Assembly: GCA_050944255.1 (NCBI GenBank)
Contig: JBMNQS010000023.1
Coordinates: 1-28,136 of the forward strand
Origin: JBMNQS01 sp050944255
GTDB taxonomy: Bacteria > Bacillota > Clostridia > Christensenellales > Maliibacteriaceae
Direction: 5' to 3'
Length of the DNA: 28,136 bases
Under the pieces are notes generated by a model. That model was not told the DNA's origin, ran no database searches, and saw nothing but the letters and a program-made list of their open reading frames with translations. Positions 7,142-15,230 of the stretch are shown piece by piece. Positions within the stretch are counted from its first letter, which is position 1. The number at the start of each line of letters is the position of its first letter. The position numbers and the translations under genes are program-made.

Positions 7142-8137
7142 TTAGTTTGCCTGCGCCTGCACCGCGGTAATGGCGGCGACGTTGACCACATCTTCAATGC
7201 TGCAGCCGCGGGAAAGATCGTTGACCGGTTTGGCAAGTCCCTGAAGGATGGGCCCGACGGCGTCGTAGCCGCCCAGGCGCTGCACCAGCTTGTAGCCGAT
7301 ATTGGCCGCCTGCAGATCGGGGAATACCAGCACGTTGGCCCTGCCGGCCACGGGGCTGCCGGGGCTTTTGAACTGCCCGACGGACTCCACCAGCGCAGCG
7401 TCGGCCTGCAGCTCGCCGTCGATGAGGATATCGGGGGCCAGCTCTCTCACTTTTTCCGTGGCCCTCTGAACCTTGTCCACCAGCTCGTGCTTGGCGCTGC
7501 CCTTTGTGGAGAAGCTGAGCATGGCCACTTTGACTTCATTAAAACCGCCCACGACGGCTGCCGTCCGGGCGGAGGATATGGCGATGGCCGCCAGCTGATC
7601 GGCGTCGGGGTTGGGCATCACCGCGCAGTCGGCAAAGACCAGCATGCCGTTTTCGCCGTAGGTGCTGCCGGGCTTGATCATCAGCATCGAGCTTGAAACG
7701 GTGCTGATGCCGGGGGCCGTACGGATGATCTGCAGCCCCGGGCGGAGGGTGTCGCCGGTGGAGCAGGCGGCGCCGGCCACCATGCCGCCGGCATCCCCCA
7801 CGTGCACCATGGCCGTGCCGAAATACATTTTATTCTGCGCCATCTCTCGGGCCAGTTCGATGGTGACGCCCTTATTCTTCCTGGCCTCGTAAATGGCCAG
7901 CGCATACTTTTCGGCCTGCTCGGAATCGGCGGGGTCCACCACTTCGATGCCGTCGAGGCGCGCATCGGGCACCGCCTCTTTGATCTGCCGGGCGTTTCCA
8001 AGCACCACGCATTTGGCAAAGCCTTCTTCCGTGATGATCTGCGCCGCGCGGATAATGCGCTCGTCCCACCCTTCGGGAAAGACGATGCGCTGCAGATTGC
8101 CCTTGGCCTTTTCCTTCATTTGCTGCATAAATGACAC
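7142..8137 (-). CDS. pta: Phosphate acetyltransferase
   Basis: Interconverts acetyl-CoA plus phosphate with acetyl-phosphate plus CoA, feeding ackA. The 331-residue single-domain form is typical of Firmicutes. Recognisable stretches include RIVFPEGWDERIIRAAQI near the N-terminus, MVHVGDAGGMVAGAACSTGDTLRP near 130 (written here with its ACSTGDTLRP core), IIRTAPGIS, FADCAVMPNPDADQLA and FPDLQAANIGYKLVQRLGG near the end. GTG at 8137 is chosen as start: it lies eight bases after AAGGAGG and gives MSFMQQMKEKAKGN, which aligns with the family N-terminus (MSF...). The in-frame ATG codons further upstream fall in the promoter region. First gene of pta-ackA, transcribed away from tmcAL. Confidence 0.97.
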   Translation of the reverse strand: MSFMQQMKEKAKGNLQRIVFPEGWDERIIRAAQIITEEGFAKCVVLGNARQIKEAVPDARLDGIEVVDPADSEQAEKYALAIYEARKNKGVTIELAREMAQNKMYFGTAMVHVGDAGGMVAGAACSTGDTLRPGLQIIRTAPGISTVSSSMLMIKPGSTYGENGMLVFADCAVMPNPDADQLAAIAISSARTAAVVGGFNEVKVAMLSFSTKGSAKHELVDKVQRATEKVRELAPDILIDGELQADAALVESVGQFKSPGSPVAGRANVLVFPDLQAANIGYKLVQRLGGYDAVGPILQGLAKPVNDLSRGCSIEDVVNVAAITAVQAQAN

Positions 8138-8167
8138 GGGGAATTCCTCCTTATAAATATGGATAAC

Positions 8168-8229
8168 ACTATATACGTCGCAAGATGTTTTGCAAAGCAT
8201 CTTGCACAATGTACCATAGCCATTATAAT
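8168..8229. promoter_or_regulatory. Divergent pta-ackA / tmcAL promoters around a shared near-palindrome
   Basis: For the minus strand (pta): TTGCAA (8195-8190), 16-base spacer, TATAGT (8173-8168). For the plus strand (tmcAL): TTGCAC (8202-8207), 16-base spacer, TATAAT (8224-8229). Both -35 boxes fall within or overlap a 26-base near-palindrome at 8180-8205, whose outer arms GCAAGATG and CATCTTGC are perfect. This is a candidate operator that could control both directions. The binding protein is unknown. Confidence 0.65.
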
Positions 8230-8268
8230 GAATATACTGGCTTTTTGGAAGGATTTTAGAGAGAAATT

Positions 8269-9498
8269 ATGCAGGTTTTAGGAATAATTTGCGAATATAA
8301 CCCGCTTCACAGCGGTCATATGCATCATTTTTTGCATGCAAGGGATGCTTGCGGCGCAGATTTGGTGATCTGCGTCATGAGCACCGTCTTTACCCAGCGG
8401 GGCGAAGCGGCGGTGGCCGATCCGTATCTTCGCGCCCGGTGGGCCCTTGAGATGGGTGCCGACGCGGTGATCGCGCTGCCGAACATATTCTCCATGGCCC
8501 CCGCCCCCATCTTCGCCAAAGGCGGCGTGGAAATTCTGGCGAAAACCGGCATGGTGACGCATATCGGCTTTGGCAGCGAATGCGGCGATCCGCAGCTTTT
8601 GCAGGCGCTGGCGGAAATTTCCGCCCATGAAACAGGCGCCTTCAAAAGCGCGCTGGCGCGGCATTTAAAGGGTGGCGGCAGCTATCCGGCGGCCTTCGCC
8701 GCCGCAAGCGGGGAACTGCTGCCGGGCGGCATCGACAAGGAGCTGGCCGCGAAGGTCCTCTCCTCCCCCAACGATGTGCTGGCCCTGGAATACATCAAGG
8801 CCATTATCCGGGGCCGCCACCGGATGGAGCCCGTCGTCATCAAGCGCGAAGCGCCCCATAGGGCAACGGCCATCACCGGAGAGATGGCGTCCTCCACCGC
8901 CATCCGCCGGGATATGCTCAAGGGAGAGGACCGCTGGAAGTCCGCCGTCCCGGCGTTTGTGAGGGCCTCTTTGGAGGAAGCCGTCCAAAAGGGCGACGCC
9001 CCCATATCCAACGACTGCTTTAACCAGTTCATCTGCGCCGGCATGCGCGTGGCGCCCCCTGAGGCGTTTACCCGCCTGCCCGACTGGGAGGAGGGCCTTG
9101 AACACGTGCTGAAGCGGGCCGCGGGCGGGAACGACCACTGGCACGCCATGCTGATGTCCGCCAAGAGCAAGAGGTACACCTACACCCGCCTGCAGCGGAT
9201 GATGTGGTACGCTCTGCTGGGCGTCACAAAGCAGTTCAGGGACCAGGCCGCGGCAGCCGGCCCGCAGTACCTGCGGGTGCTGGGCGTAAAAAATACCGCG
9301 GTGCTGTCACACCTGAAAGCGAGCGCAACGCTTCCGCTGTGGGTGCGCAATGCGGACATATCCATAGAAAAAGGCTCGCTCGCGCAGCGGATGCTGGCCT
9401 TTGACGCGCGGTGCTTCGACCTGTACGCATTGACGCAAAAGACCGATACCCACGGCGGCAGGTGGTACTCCCAGCCGCTGATCGTATTGGAGAAGTGA
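8269..9498 (+). CDS. tmcAL: tRNA(Met) cytidine acetate ligase TmcAL (YlbM family)
   Basis: Uses acetate and ATP to make N4-acetylcytidine at the wobble base of elongator tRNA-Met, through an acetyl-adenylate. The 409-residue protein opens with the nucleotidyltransferase signature GIICEYNPLHSGH (HxGH-type ATP-binding motif at residues 5-17). It continues with VICVMSTVFTQRGEAA, the ADAVIALP segment and HIGFGSECGD, all typical of YlbM/TmcAL. A C-terminal helical tRNA-binding part ends near WYSQPLIVLEK. ATG at 8269 is the only start in reach of the promoter; the Shine-Dalgarno region is weak (AAGGA 15 bases up, AGAGAG nearer). It is divergent from pta-ackA, whose product acetate is its substrate. 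Confidence 0.93.
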   Translation: MQVLGIICEYNPLHSGHMHHFLHARDACGADLVICVMSTVFTQRGEAAVADPYLRARWALEMGADAVIALPNIFSMAPAPIFAKGGVEILAKTGMVTHIGFGSECGDPQLLQALAEISAHETGAFKSALARHLKGGGSYPAAFAAASGELLPGGIDKELAAKVLSSPNDVLALEYIKAIIRGRHRMEPVVIKREAPHRATAITGEMASSTAIRRDMLKGEDRWKSAVPAFVRASLEEAVQKGDAPISNDCFNQFICAGMRVAPPEAFTRLPDWEEGLEHVLKRAAGGNDHWHAMLMSAKSKRYTYTRLQRMMWYALLGVTKQFRDQAAAAGPQYLRVLGVKNTAVLSHLKASATLPLWVRNADISIEKGSLAQRMLAFDARCFDLYALTQKTDTHGGRWYSQPLIVLEK

Positions 9499-9530
9499 GC
9501 CGGTTGAAGTCGGGCGCTATCCGTCGCACT

Positions 9531-9556
9531 AAAAAAGCCGGTACATCCGGCTTTTC
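9531..9556. terminator. Bidirectional terminator between tmcAL and the patatin gene
   Basis: Stem AAAAGCCGG (9533-9541) pairs with CCGGCTTTT (9547-9555) around a five-base loop. A-run and T-run arms allow termination from both sides, matching the convergent arrangement of tmcAL and the patatin-like gene. Confidence 0.88.
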
Positions 9557-9558
9557 CT

Positions 9559-10383
9559 TTACCCGGCCTTTTCCTTCATGGCGGCCTTCTGTCTTTCAAT
9601 TTGGGCTATCTTATCGCGTATGGCCGGCAGCGCATTTTTTGCGGCAATGCGCCCTTCCTCGATGCATTCCTCCTGCTGGCGCAGCATCATCGAGTGGAAC
9701 CGCCGCACGTTTGGCGTGATCACAAATTCATCGTCGGTCATCTGCAGTTTTCTGTTTTCCCACTGCAATATGTCTATCGACGACTGGATCACATCGAATA
9801 TATTGTCCGCCTTCTGTTCTCCGCCCCTGTAGGCCACGTCCACGCCAATGACGAAATCCACGCCCAGGTCCCGGCATTCCTCCATGGGCAGGCGCTTGAT
9901 GATGCCGCCGTCCACCAGGACGTCCTGCCCATAGGGCACCGGGCAGAACACGCCGGGAATGGCGCAGCTGGCGTGAATGGCTCGGGCGATGGAAAAATTA
10001 TCGCCGGTTTTAAACGTGACCAGATGGCCTCTTGTCAGGTTCACGGCAATGATGCTCAGCGGAAAGGCGATATCGGAAAACTTTTTATTGGCGGTCATGG
10101 TGCGCATGATCGCCTCCATTTTATCGCCCCTTATGAGTCCGCGGCGCGGAACCGTCATATCCTGGAAGCTCTTATTGTCCATGCTGGAGCATAGGCGCTC
10201 CATCATCTGCGTGGTCATGCCGCAGGCGAAACACGCGGCGATAATGGAGCCCATGGAGCATCCGCTGACGGCATCTATCCGGATGCCCTCATTTTGCAGC
10301 ACTTCAATGACGCCGATATGCGACAGGCCGCGAAAGCCGCCAGCTCCCAGAGCCAAACCAACTTTACATTCATTTTCGATCAT
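9559..10383 (-). CDS. Patatin-like phospholipase family protein (YlbK-like)
   Basis: A predicted serine hydrolase of 274 residues. It has the oxyanion-hole stretch LALGAGGFRGLSHIGVIEVL at residues 10-29, the nucleophile elbow SGCSMGS (GXSXG, Ser near 46) and a catalytic-dyad Asp in VDGGI near 155. This is the usual patatin order and spacing. No signal peptide is visible, so it is probably cytosolic or membrane-peripheral. Start ATG at 10383 has AAGGAG seven bases upstream; the slightly longer frame to 10404 lacks one. Its neighbours ylbJ and tmcAL (ylbM) match the Bacillus ylbJ-ylbK-ylbL-ylbM order, which supports equating it with YlbK. Substrate unknown. Confidence 0.9.
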   Translation of the reverse strand: MIENECKVGLALGAGGFRGLSHIGVIEVLQNEGIRIDAVSGCSMGSIIAACFACGMTTQMMERLCSSMDNKSFQDMTVPRRGLIRGDKMEAIMRTMTANKKFSDIAFPLSIIAVNLTRGHLVTFKTGDNFSIARAIHASCAIPGVFCPVPYGQDVLVDGGIIKRLPMEECRDLGVDFVIGVDVAYRGGEQKADNIFDVIQSSIDILQWENRKLQMTDDEFVITPNVRRFHSMMLRQQEECIEEGRIAAKNALPAIRDKIAQIERQKAAMKEKAG

Positions 10384-10447
10384 AGTTTCACTCCTTCTCC
10401 ACATAAAATTTACTACGGGCCGCCGCTATATATGAACGGGCGAGGCT

Positions 10448-11608
10448 ATGCCTTTGGGCATGATAGGACGTGAGCTTTTGCAGAAATACTGGCGATATCT
10501 GTTTGTGATCTTCCTGGTGCTGCTGGTGGTCTTCCCCAGCGTCTCCTCCGGCGCGGCCACCAGCGGGCTGATATTGTGGGTGCAGGCTGTGCTGCCTGCC
10601 ATGCTGCCGTTTGTGCTGTGCGCCGGGATCATCTCTAGACTGGGAATCGCCGACGATTTTTCCCTGCGCCTGCACAGACCCATGCGGGCCCTGACCGGCG
10701 CCGCGCCATCCGGCGCCTACGCGCTTTTAATGGGCCTTCTATCAGGCTATCCGGTCACCGCGAAAATATGCGGCGAACTGATCGGGCAGAAAAAGATGTC
10801 CCCCCGGTCCGCCGAGCGGGTATTGGCCTTTTCCTCCACGGCCGGGCCTGCGTTCATATTCAGCTCCGTGGCCGTCTCCATGATGAAAATGCCCGGCATG
10901 ATGCTGCCGCTGGGCATAGGCCACTATGGCGGCGCGCTCTTGTGCGGCCTGGTCCACCGGATGGCCTACGGCCGGTGCGAGGACTCGGGCCGGCTACGCG
11001 AGCGGAGAACCGACCCGCAGCCGCTGGGCCGGGCCATGGGCGAATCCGCCGCCGACGCCACGCAGACGCTCCTGATCATCGGCATGTTCATCGCATTTTA
11101 CGCCGTGGCGGTAGCCGTGCTGGATTATTGCGGCGTACTGCCCTTTATCGCGCGCCTGCTTGAATATACCGGCATGGATGAGAGTATGGCCAAGGCCATG
11201 ACCGTAGGCATGCTTGAAGTGACAAACGCCTGTTACGTAGCTTCAACAAGTTTGGGGCCAATTCCTCTCAAGGCGGGCCTCGTAGCGGGACTGATTTCCT
11301 TTGGCGGGCTTTCCGTGCACTCTCAGGCGCTGGCCTTTCTGGCCAAAAGCGGGATAAACCCCATACGTACCGTGCTTTGGAAGATCGTGCACGGATTGCT
11401 CGCCCTTATACTTTCGGCCGTCTCCTGCCTGATTTTCCCGCAGGTAGTTTCCACCTCCGGCATATCCTCCCAATACGCCCAGATTCACTGGCAGAACACC
11501 CTTTCGGGGGCTCTGACGGCGGCGCTTGCGCTGAGCATCCTGGCCATCCTCGTCACGCAGATCCCAAGGGGCAAGCGCCTCAGGGTTAAGGATCAAACCC
11601 AAAGATAA
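10448..11608 (+). CDS. ylbJ: Sporulation integral membrane protein YlbJ-like
   Basis: A polytopic membrane protein of 386 residues with about eight to ten hydrophobic segments from residue 15 to the C-terminus. Family stretches: GLILWVQAVLPAMLPF near 40, GLLSGYPVTAKICGEL near 97 (YlbJ signature around SGYP), FSSTAGPAFIF near 125 and GMLEVTNACYVAS near 255. Related nucleoside-recognition (Gate) domain proteins share this fold. In Bacillus ylbJ is needed for spore cortex formation, so the gene hints at a spore-forming ancestry. The start is uncertain: ATG 10448 has only GAGG three bases upstream, while ATG 10460 would shorten the protein by four residues. It is divergent from the patatin gene with a 64-base gap. 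Confidence 0.88.
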   Translation: MPLGMIGRELLQKYWRYLFVIFLVLLVVFPSVSSGAATSGLILWVQAVLPAMLPFVLCAGIISRLGIADDFSLRLHRPMRALTGAAPSGAYALLMGLLSGYPVTAKICGELIGQKKMSPRSAERVLAFSSTAGPAFIFSSVAVSMMKMPGMMLPLGIGHYGGALLCGLVHRMAYGRCEDSGRLRERRTDPQPLGRAMGESAADATQTLLIIGMFIAFYAVAVAVLDYCGVLPFIARLLEYTGMDESMAKAMTVGMLEVTNACYVASTSLGPIPLKAGLVAGLISFGGLSVHSQALAFLAKSGINPIRTVLWKIVHGLLALILSAVSCLIFPQVVSTSGISSQYAQIHWQNTLSGALTAALALSILAILVTQIPRGKRLRVKDQTQR

Positions 11609-11641
11609 AGCTGATCCAGGCCGCCCTTGGCGTTTGCCGCA

Positions 11642-12406
11642 TCATTCTATCTTGGCCAGCTGCGCATATACGGCTTCGTATCCCATCATCAGGAAGTCAA
11701 GGTCGCCCGACACCCACAGGATGTTCGCGCCCATTTCCCGGAAGAACCTGGCGTCCTCGGCGCCGGCGCAGTAGATACCGACGGATTTGCTATGGCCTTT
11801 GCAGGTATCAAACACCCGCTGCACCGCCTTTATCATCTGATCGCTGTATATGTCAAGCGGCGTGCCCAGGGCAAGGGACATATCCATGGGGCCCACGATG
11901 ACGCCGCTTATGTATTCTCCGTACTGCTTCAGCATGGCGTCCAGGTTCTCAATGCCCGCGGGCGATTCGATCTGCGGCAGCAGGACGCGCCCCTTTTGAT
12001 ACTGCTCCAGCGTCTCTCCCTTGCGCACGCGCCCGATGCCGCCGAACCCCTTTTTGCCCACGGGCGGATAGAACATGGCGTCGATGGCGCGCCGAAGCTG
12101 TTCCAGGCTCTCCACCCGCGGCAGCATGATGCCGTCGGCTCCCATATCCAGGGTTTTGGCAATCAGGTGATAGGCGGTATCCTGCACGCGGACGATGGAC
12201 GGCATCCCCAGGGCCCTGCACATGGCAAACAGGCTCACGAGGTTTTGCGTGTCAAAGCGTCCGTGCTCCATGTCCATCAGGTAAAAGTCTATATCATCAC
12301 GCATCATTTTGGAAATCAGCCAGGGCTCGTTGAACAGGGCAATGTTGGAGCCCTGCACCTTCTGCCGGCCGGCCAGCTTTTGGATGAGGTTCTGGTAACG
12401 GTTCAT
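11642..12406 (-). CDS. HpcH/HpaI-type aldolase (class II 2-oxo acid aldolase family)
   Basis: A predicted metal-dependent aldolase of 254 residues that would cleave or form a 2-keto acid from pyruvate and an aldehyde. Active-site motifs are intact: MDMEHGRFD (catalytic His) near 45, SIVRVQDT (Arg) near 72, ADGIMLPRVESLEQLRRAID near 92, QIESPAGIENLDAML (metal Glu) near 148 and GPMDMSLALG (metal Asp) near 175. The start at 12406 follows AAGGAGG; an in-frame ATG at 12439 lacks one. No sugar-acid or aromatic pathway genes are adjacent and it has its own promoter, so substrate cannot be inferred. Citrate-lyase beta-like members of the same fold are the main alternative, but the motif set fits HpaI better. 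Confidence 0.88.
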   Translation of the reverse strand: MNRYQNLIQKLAGRQKVQGSNIALFNEPWLISKMMRDDIDFYLMDMEHGRFDTQNLVSLFAMCRALGMPSIVRVQDTAYHLIAKTLDMGADGIMLPRVESLEQLRRAIDAMFYPPVGKKGFGGIGRVRKGETLEQYQKGRVLLPQIESPAGIENLDAMLKQYGEYISGVIVGPMDMSLALGTPLDIYSDQMIKAVQRVFDTCKGHSKSVGIYCAGAEDARFFREMGANILWVSGDLDFLMMGYEAVYAQLAKIE

Positions 12407-12454
12407 ACGGTATCCTCCTTTTGATGGTTTAAAGGCCACGGGGTCTTTAAGTTA

Positions 12455-12484
12455 AGCATAGCGCAGGAGGACCGGCCGGGTCAA
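12455..12484 (-). promoter_or_regulatory. Predicted sigma-A promoter for the HpaI-type aldolase gene
   Basis: TTGACC (12484-12479), 18-base spacer, TATGCT (12460-12455) on the minus strand, about 50 bases before the aldolase start. This implies independent transcription from yajC. Confidence 0.65.
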
Positions 12485-12629
12485 GGCGCCATGGGCGCGT
12501 TTTAAAGCGGCAGCATGCGGGCTTGCAACGCAGCCGAAGCTGAAACCGGTGCGGGCACCGGCCCTGCACGGCGGACGCTTTGCCGTCCATATCAACTGCC
12601 CCCGATCCCGTTTCTTTTCCAAATATACG

Positions 12630-12673
12630 ACCACCCCGCTGCCTTTTGTTCCGGCATCGGGGTGGTTTCTTTT
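12630..12673 (+). terminator. Terminator-like hairpin in the yajC-aldolase gap
   Basis: A 14-bp stem with one mismatch (12630-12643 with 12653-12666) is followed on the plus strand by TTTCTTTT. The T-run is on the plus strand, although the flanking genes are read on the minus strand, so it may end antisense transcription or work weakly in both directions. The rest of the 329-base gap (12407-12735) holds the aldolase promoter and two small GC-rich hairpins near 12545-12580, and no gene that I can support. Confidence 0.6.
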
Positions 12674-12735
12674 AAAGGTCCTTATGTTGGGCCGGCAGGC
12701 GGACCCGCAATAAGCAGGTTCTTTTTTATCGGCAG

Positions 12736-13110
12736 TTATTTCTTCTCCGGAGCCGCGGCGTCCAGCGCCCCCTCGTTTTCCAGCTCATCGCCCACCACAT
12801 TGCGGATGGCCCAGCGGGCAACAAGCATCTGCGTGCGCTCGGAACCCACTTCGATGGTGATGATATCGTCCTTGGCGCGGACCACTTTTCCGTAAATGCC
12901 GCCGATGGTGACGATTTTGTCCCCCGGGCCGATCTTGGACAGCATTTCCTTGACCGCCTTATCGCGTTTTCTCTGCGGCCGGATCATGAAAAAGTAGAAC
13001 AGCACGACGATCAGAAGTATCGGGACCAGGCTCATTACCGTTGACAGAAATTCGCTGCCCTCAACGGCATCGGCATTCAAGGCGAGACTTGGCAAGCTAT
13101 TGAAATTCAT
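12736..13110 (-). CDS. yajC: Preprotein translocase subunit YajC
   Basis: A small single-span membrane protein (124 residues) that associates with SecDF. It has a short N-terminal segment, then a hydrophobic helix (LVPILLIVVLFYFFMIRPQRKR, key part VVLFYFFMIRPQRKRDK) near residues 27-48. A KIGPGDKIVTIGGIYGKVV beta domain follows near 60-80, with an acidic C-terminal tail. The FYFFMIRPQRKR junction is diagnostic. Start ATG 13110 follows GGAGG at about ten bases; an upstream in-frame ATG at 13170 lies in the promoter region. In many Clostridia yajC sits beside the TIGR04086/scfA/scfB/secDF cluster; here it is about 8 kb away on the same strand. Confidence 0.96.
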   Translation of the reverse strand: MNFNSLPSLALNADAVEGSEFLSTVMSLVPILLIVVLFYFFMIRPQRKRDKAVKEMLSKIGPGDKIVTIGGIYGKVVRAKDDIITIEVGSERTQMLVARWAIRNVVGDELENEGALDAAAPEKK

Positions 13111-13160
13111 TCCTACGCATCCTCCAGAATCTTTTGTTATCTTCCTATAAAGACGTTCAT

Positions 13161-13190
13161 ATGATAGCATACAAAAACTTCCAATTGCAA
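13161..13190 (-). promoter_or_regulatory. Predicted sigma-A promoter for yajC
   Basis: TTGCAA (13190-13185), 18-base spacer, TATCAT (13166-13161) on the minus strand, about 50 bases before the yajC start. Four of six matches at -35 and five of six at -10. Confidence 0.6.
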
Positions 13191-13320
13191 TGATTTTTTA
13201 CGATTATATGCCAAAAAAGCCGTCTTTGGATAAAAAGCTTTACATAATGGACGCATTTTATTCATGGCTGTAAAACTATTTACAGTTTCGGGTTCAGGCA
13301 TGGGGCGTTTCCGGTCATAT

Positions 13321-13349
13321 CAAAAAGCGCCCGTATTTCTACAGGCGCT
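13321..13349 (-). terminator. Rho-independent terminator downstream of mgtE
   Basis: Minus strand: AGCGCCTGTA and TACGGGCGCT form a ten-pair stem with one G-U pair, closed by a GAAA tetraloop (13349-13326), followed by a T-run. It lies 152 bases after the mgtE stop and isolates mgtE from yajC. The remaining sequence of the 390-base gap (13111-13500) contains the yajC promoter and a small CTGTAAA/TTTACAG hairpin near 13270. A 60-codon open frame at 13280-13462 has no ribosome binding site and crosses this terminator. Confidence 0.85.
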
Positions 13350-13500
13350 AGATATAATCCATCATCACTGACATTCAAAGTCCTAATCCACCTATTGCAG
13401 AAGGAAGAGTGTGCGAAGCATTTTGGGGTTCGCCACTGGTACATCCTATGCCGCCTGTGCAAAAGCGGAAACTTGTCCCCGCGGGGTTTTTAAACTATTT

Positions 13501-14880
13501 TTACGCCACGATGTTGAGTATCCGCGTGGCCACGAAGAAGTAGATCATCAGCGAGCAGGCGTCCACGATGGTGGTGATGATGGGACTTGCCATCAGCGCC
13601 GGGTCAAGGCGCACCTTTTTGGCCAGCATGGGCAGTATGGAGCCGATGATCTTGGCCAGCACCACCGTAGCGAACAGGCTGATGTTCATTACAAAAGCGA
13701 TCTGCAGGCCCGTTCTCTCAAAGAGCATCAGCCGGGCAAAATTGACCACGGTCAATCCACAGGCCACCAGAAGGCCCACGCGCGTTTCTTTAAAGAGCAC
13801 TTTGAAGAAGTCCTTCCACCGGATTTCCCCCAGCGCCATGCCGCGGATAATCATGGTGGAGGCCTGGCTGCCGCAGTTGCCCCCGGTATCCATCAGCATG
13901 GGAATAAAGGACGCCAGTATCACCACGTGCTCCAGCACATTGTCGTAATGCGTAATGATCTTTCCGGTAAACGTAGCGGACACCATCAGTATCATGAGCC
14001 AGAGGATGCGGTTCTTGGCCAGCGTAAGCACCGGCGTGCGCAGGTATTGGTCCTCCGAGGGATGCATGGCGGCCATTTTCTCGAAGTCCTCTGTATTTTC
14101 CTCTTCGATAACGTCCACCACGTCGTCGATGGTGATGATACCCACCAGACGCGCCTCGTTATCCACCACGGGAATGGCCATCAAGTCGTACTTTCTAACG
14201 ACGCCTGCGACGATCTCCCGGTCGTCCAGCGTATGGACGGACACGGGATTATCTTCCATGATATCCCGGATCACCGTATCGTCCGGCGCCAGAAGCAGAT
14301 GCCGCAGCTCCACGGTTCCCAGAAGGTTTCTCTGCTGGTTGACCACGTAGCAGGTATAGATGGTTTCCTTATCCGGCGCGGTTTTGCGGATGGAGTCCAT
14401 GGCCTGTTTGACGGTCCAGTCCTTATGGATGCGAACAAATTCGATGGTCATGATGGAGCCGGCGCTGTTGTCCGGGTAGTTTAAAAACTGATTGATCAGC
14501 CGCCTGGTGGTCTCGTCGGTATTGGCCAGCACGCGGGTGACCACATTGGCGGGCACTTCCTCCAGGAAGTCCACCGCGTCGTCCAGAAACAGCGTATCCA
14601 TCAGCGTGCGGATTTCATGCTTCGAGATGGACGCGGCGATATGCGCCTGGAATTCGCTGTCCAGGTACGCGAATACGTTGGCCGCCAGGTCCTTGGGCAG
14701 AAGCCTGAAGACCACGAGCATCCGGTCATTGTCGTCCAGGCTCTCCAAGAGAGAGGCCACGTCCACGGGATTGGCCTCCGAGAGTATACTTCGCAGGCGG
14801 GCCCACTGGTTTTTTTCTATCAGCTCCAGAATCTGCTGGGTGTCGATGGCGTTCGCCTTTAACTGCTCCAAAGTCGTCAC
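13501..14880 (-). CDS. mgtE: Magnesium transporter MgtE
   Basis: A Mg2+ channel/transporter with the full family layout: cytoplasmic N domain (residues 1-120, including NPVDVASLLESLDDNDRMLV), two CBS domains (about 125-245, ending VGIITIDDVVDVIEEENTED), a connecting helix and five membrane helices. The helices include the pore signature around PMLMDTGGNCGSQAST near 335. The C-terminal Asp region reads SPIITTIVDACSLMIYF. Start choice: GTG 14880 (459 residues), with AGGGG eight bases upstream. TTG 14871, ten bases after AAAGGAG, is an equally credible start; GTG 14907 has no ribosome binding site. It is transcribed alone from its own promoter, and no M-box riboswitch was seen in the short leader. 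Confidence 0.95.
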   Translation of the reverse strand: MTTLEQLKANAIDTQQILELIEKNQWARLRSILSEANPVDVASLLESLDDNDRMLVVFRLLPKDLAANVFAYLDSEFQAHIAASISKHEIRTLMDTLFLDDAVDFLEEVPANVVTRVLANTDETTRRLINQFLNYPDNSAGSIMTIEFVRIHKDWTVKQAMDSIRKTAPDKETIYTCYVVNQQRNLLGTVELRHLLLAPDDTVIRDIMEDNPVSVHTLDDREIVAGVVRKYDLMAIPVVDNEARLVGIITIDDVVDVIEEENTEDFEKMAAMHPSEDQYLRTPVLTLAKNRILWLMILMVSATFTGKIITHYDNVLEHVVILASFIPMLMDTGGNCGSQASTMIIRGMALGEIRWKDFFKVLFKETRVGLLVACGLTVVNFARLMLFERTGLQIAFVMNISLFATVVLAKIIGSILPMLAKKVRLDPALMASPIITTIVDACSLMIYFFVATRILNIVA

Positions 14881-14931
14881 GCTCCTTTCCCCTGTTAGTA
14901 TGCGCACCGCGCGGCTTTATTGCCGCACTTT

Positions 14932-14961
14932 ATCATACTCCCTAAACAGGCGCAGTGTCAA
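14932..14961 (-). promoter_or_regulatory. Sigma-A promoter for mgtE
   Basis: TTGACA (14961-14956), 18-base spacer and TATGAT (14937-14932) on the minus strand, giving a leader of only about 45 bases. The wider 350-base gap to the flavodoxin gene (14881-15230) is AT-rich toward the right, with no further gene or clear structure. Confidence 0.75.
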
Positions 14962-15230
14962 GAAATTTGACGATAGGACCCATGCCAGACCGCCAGATAT
15001 ATTCTGCGGGGTTTTTTGGCAGAAATCAGCCCTAAACGGTTTAAAACAACCTAAAATCAGATATTTTTATTGCAGCCGGGCGCATCCGTTCTTTTTTAGA
15101 TAAAAATGTGACGCGCCATACAGGATATTGATCAAAAAAAGCGAAGTTTATAAAGAAGAAACTCCATATAGAACAGATGATCAGCGGCCGTCGCTCCCCT
15201 CGTTCCACCATTTGAAAGGAGCTGCACAAA

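Noticed and set aside
11642..12406. Citrate lyase beta subunit (citE) as the identity of the aldolase
   Set aside because: The MDMEHG, QIESPAGIENLD and GPMDMS motifs follow the HpaI branch, and no citD or citF gene is adjacent.
13280..13462. 60-codon minus-strand open frame in the mgtE-yajC gap
   Set aside because: No ribosome binding site, crosses a strong terminator hairpin, and no family resemblance that I can defend.
13411..14484. 357-codon plus-strand open frame
   Set aside because: Antisense to mgtE, which has complete CBS and membrane domains. No ribosome binding site and no recognisable motif.
14881..15000. M-box magnesium riboswitch before mgtE
   Set aside because: The promoter at 14932-14961 leaves only about 45 bases of leader, too short for an M-box, and no matching structure was seen.
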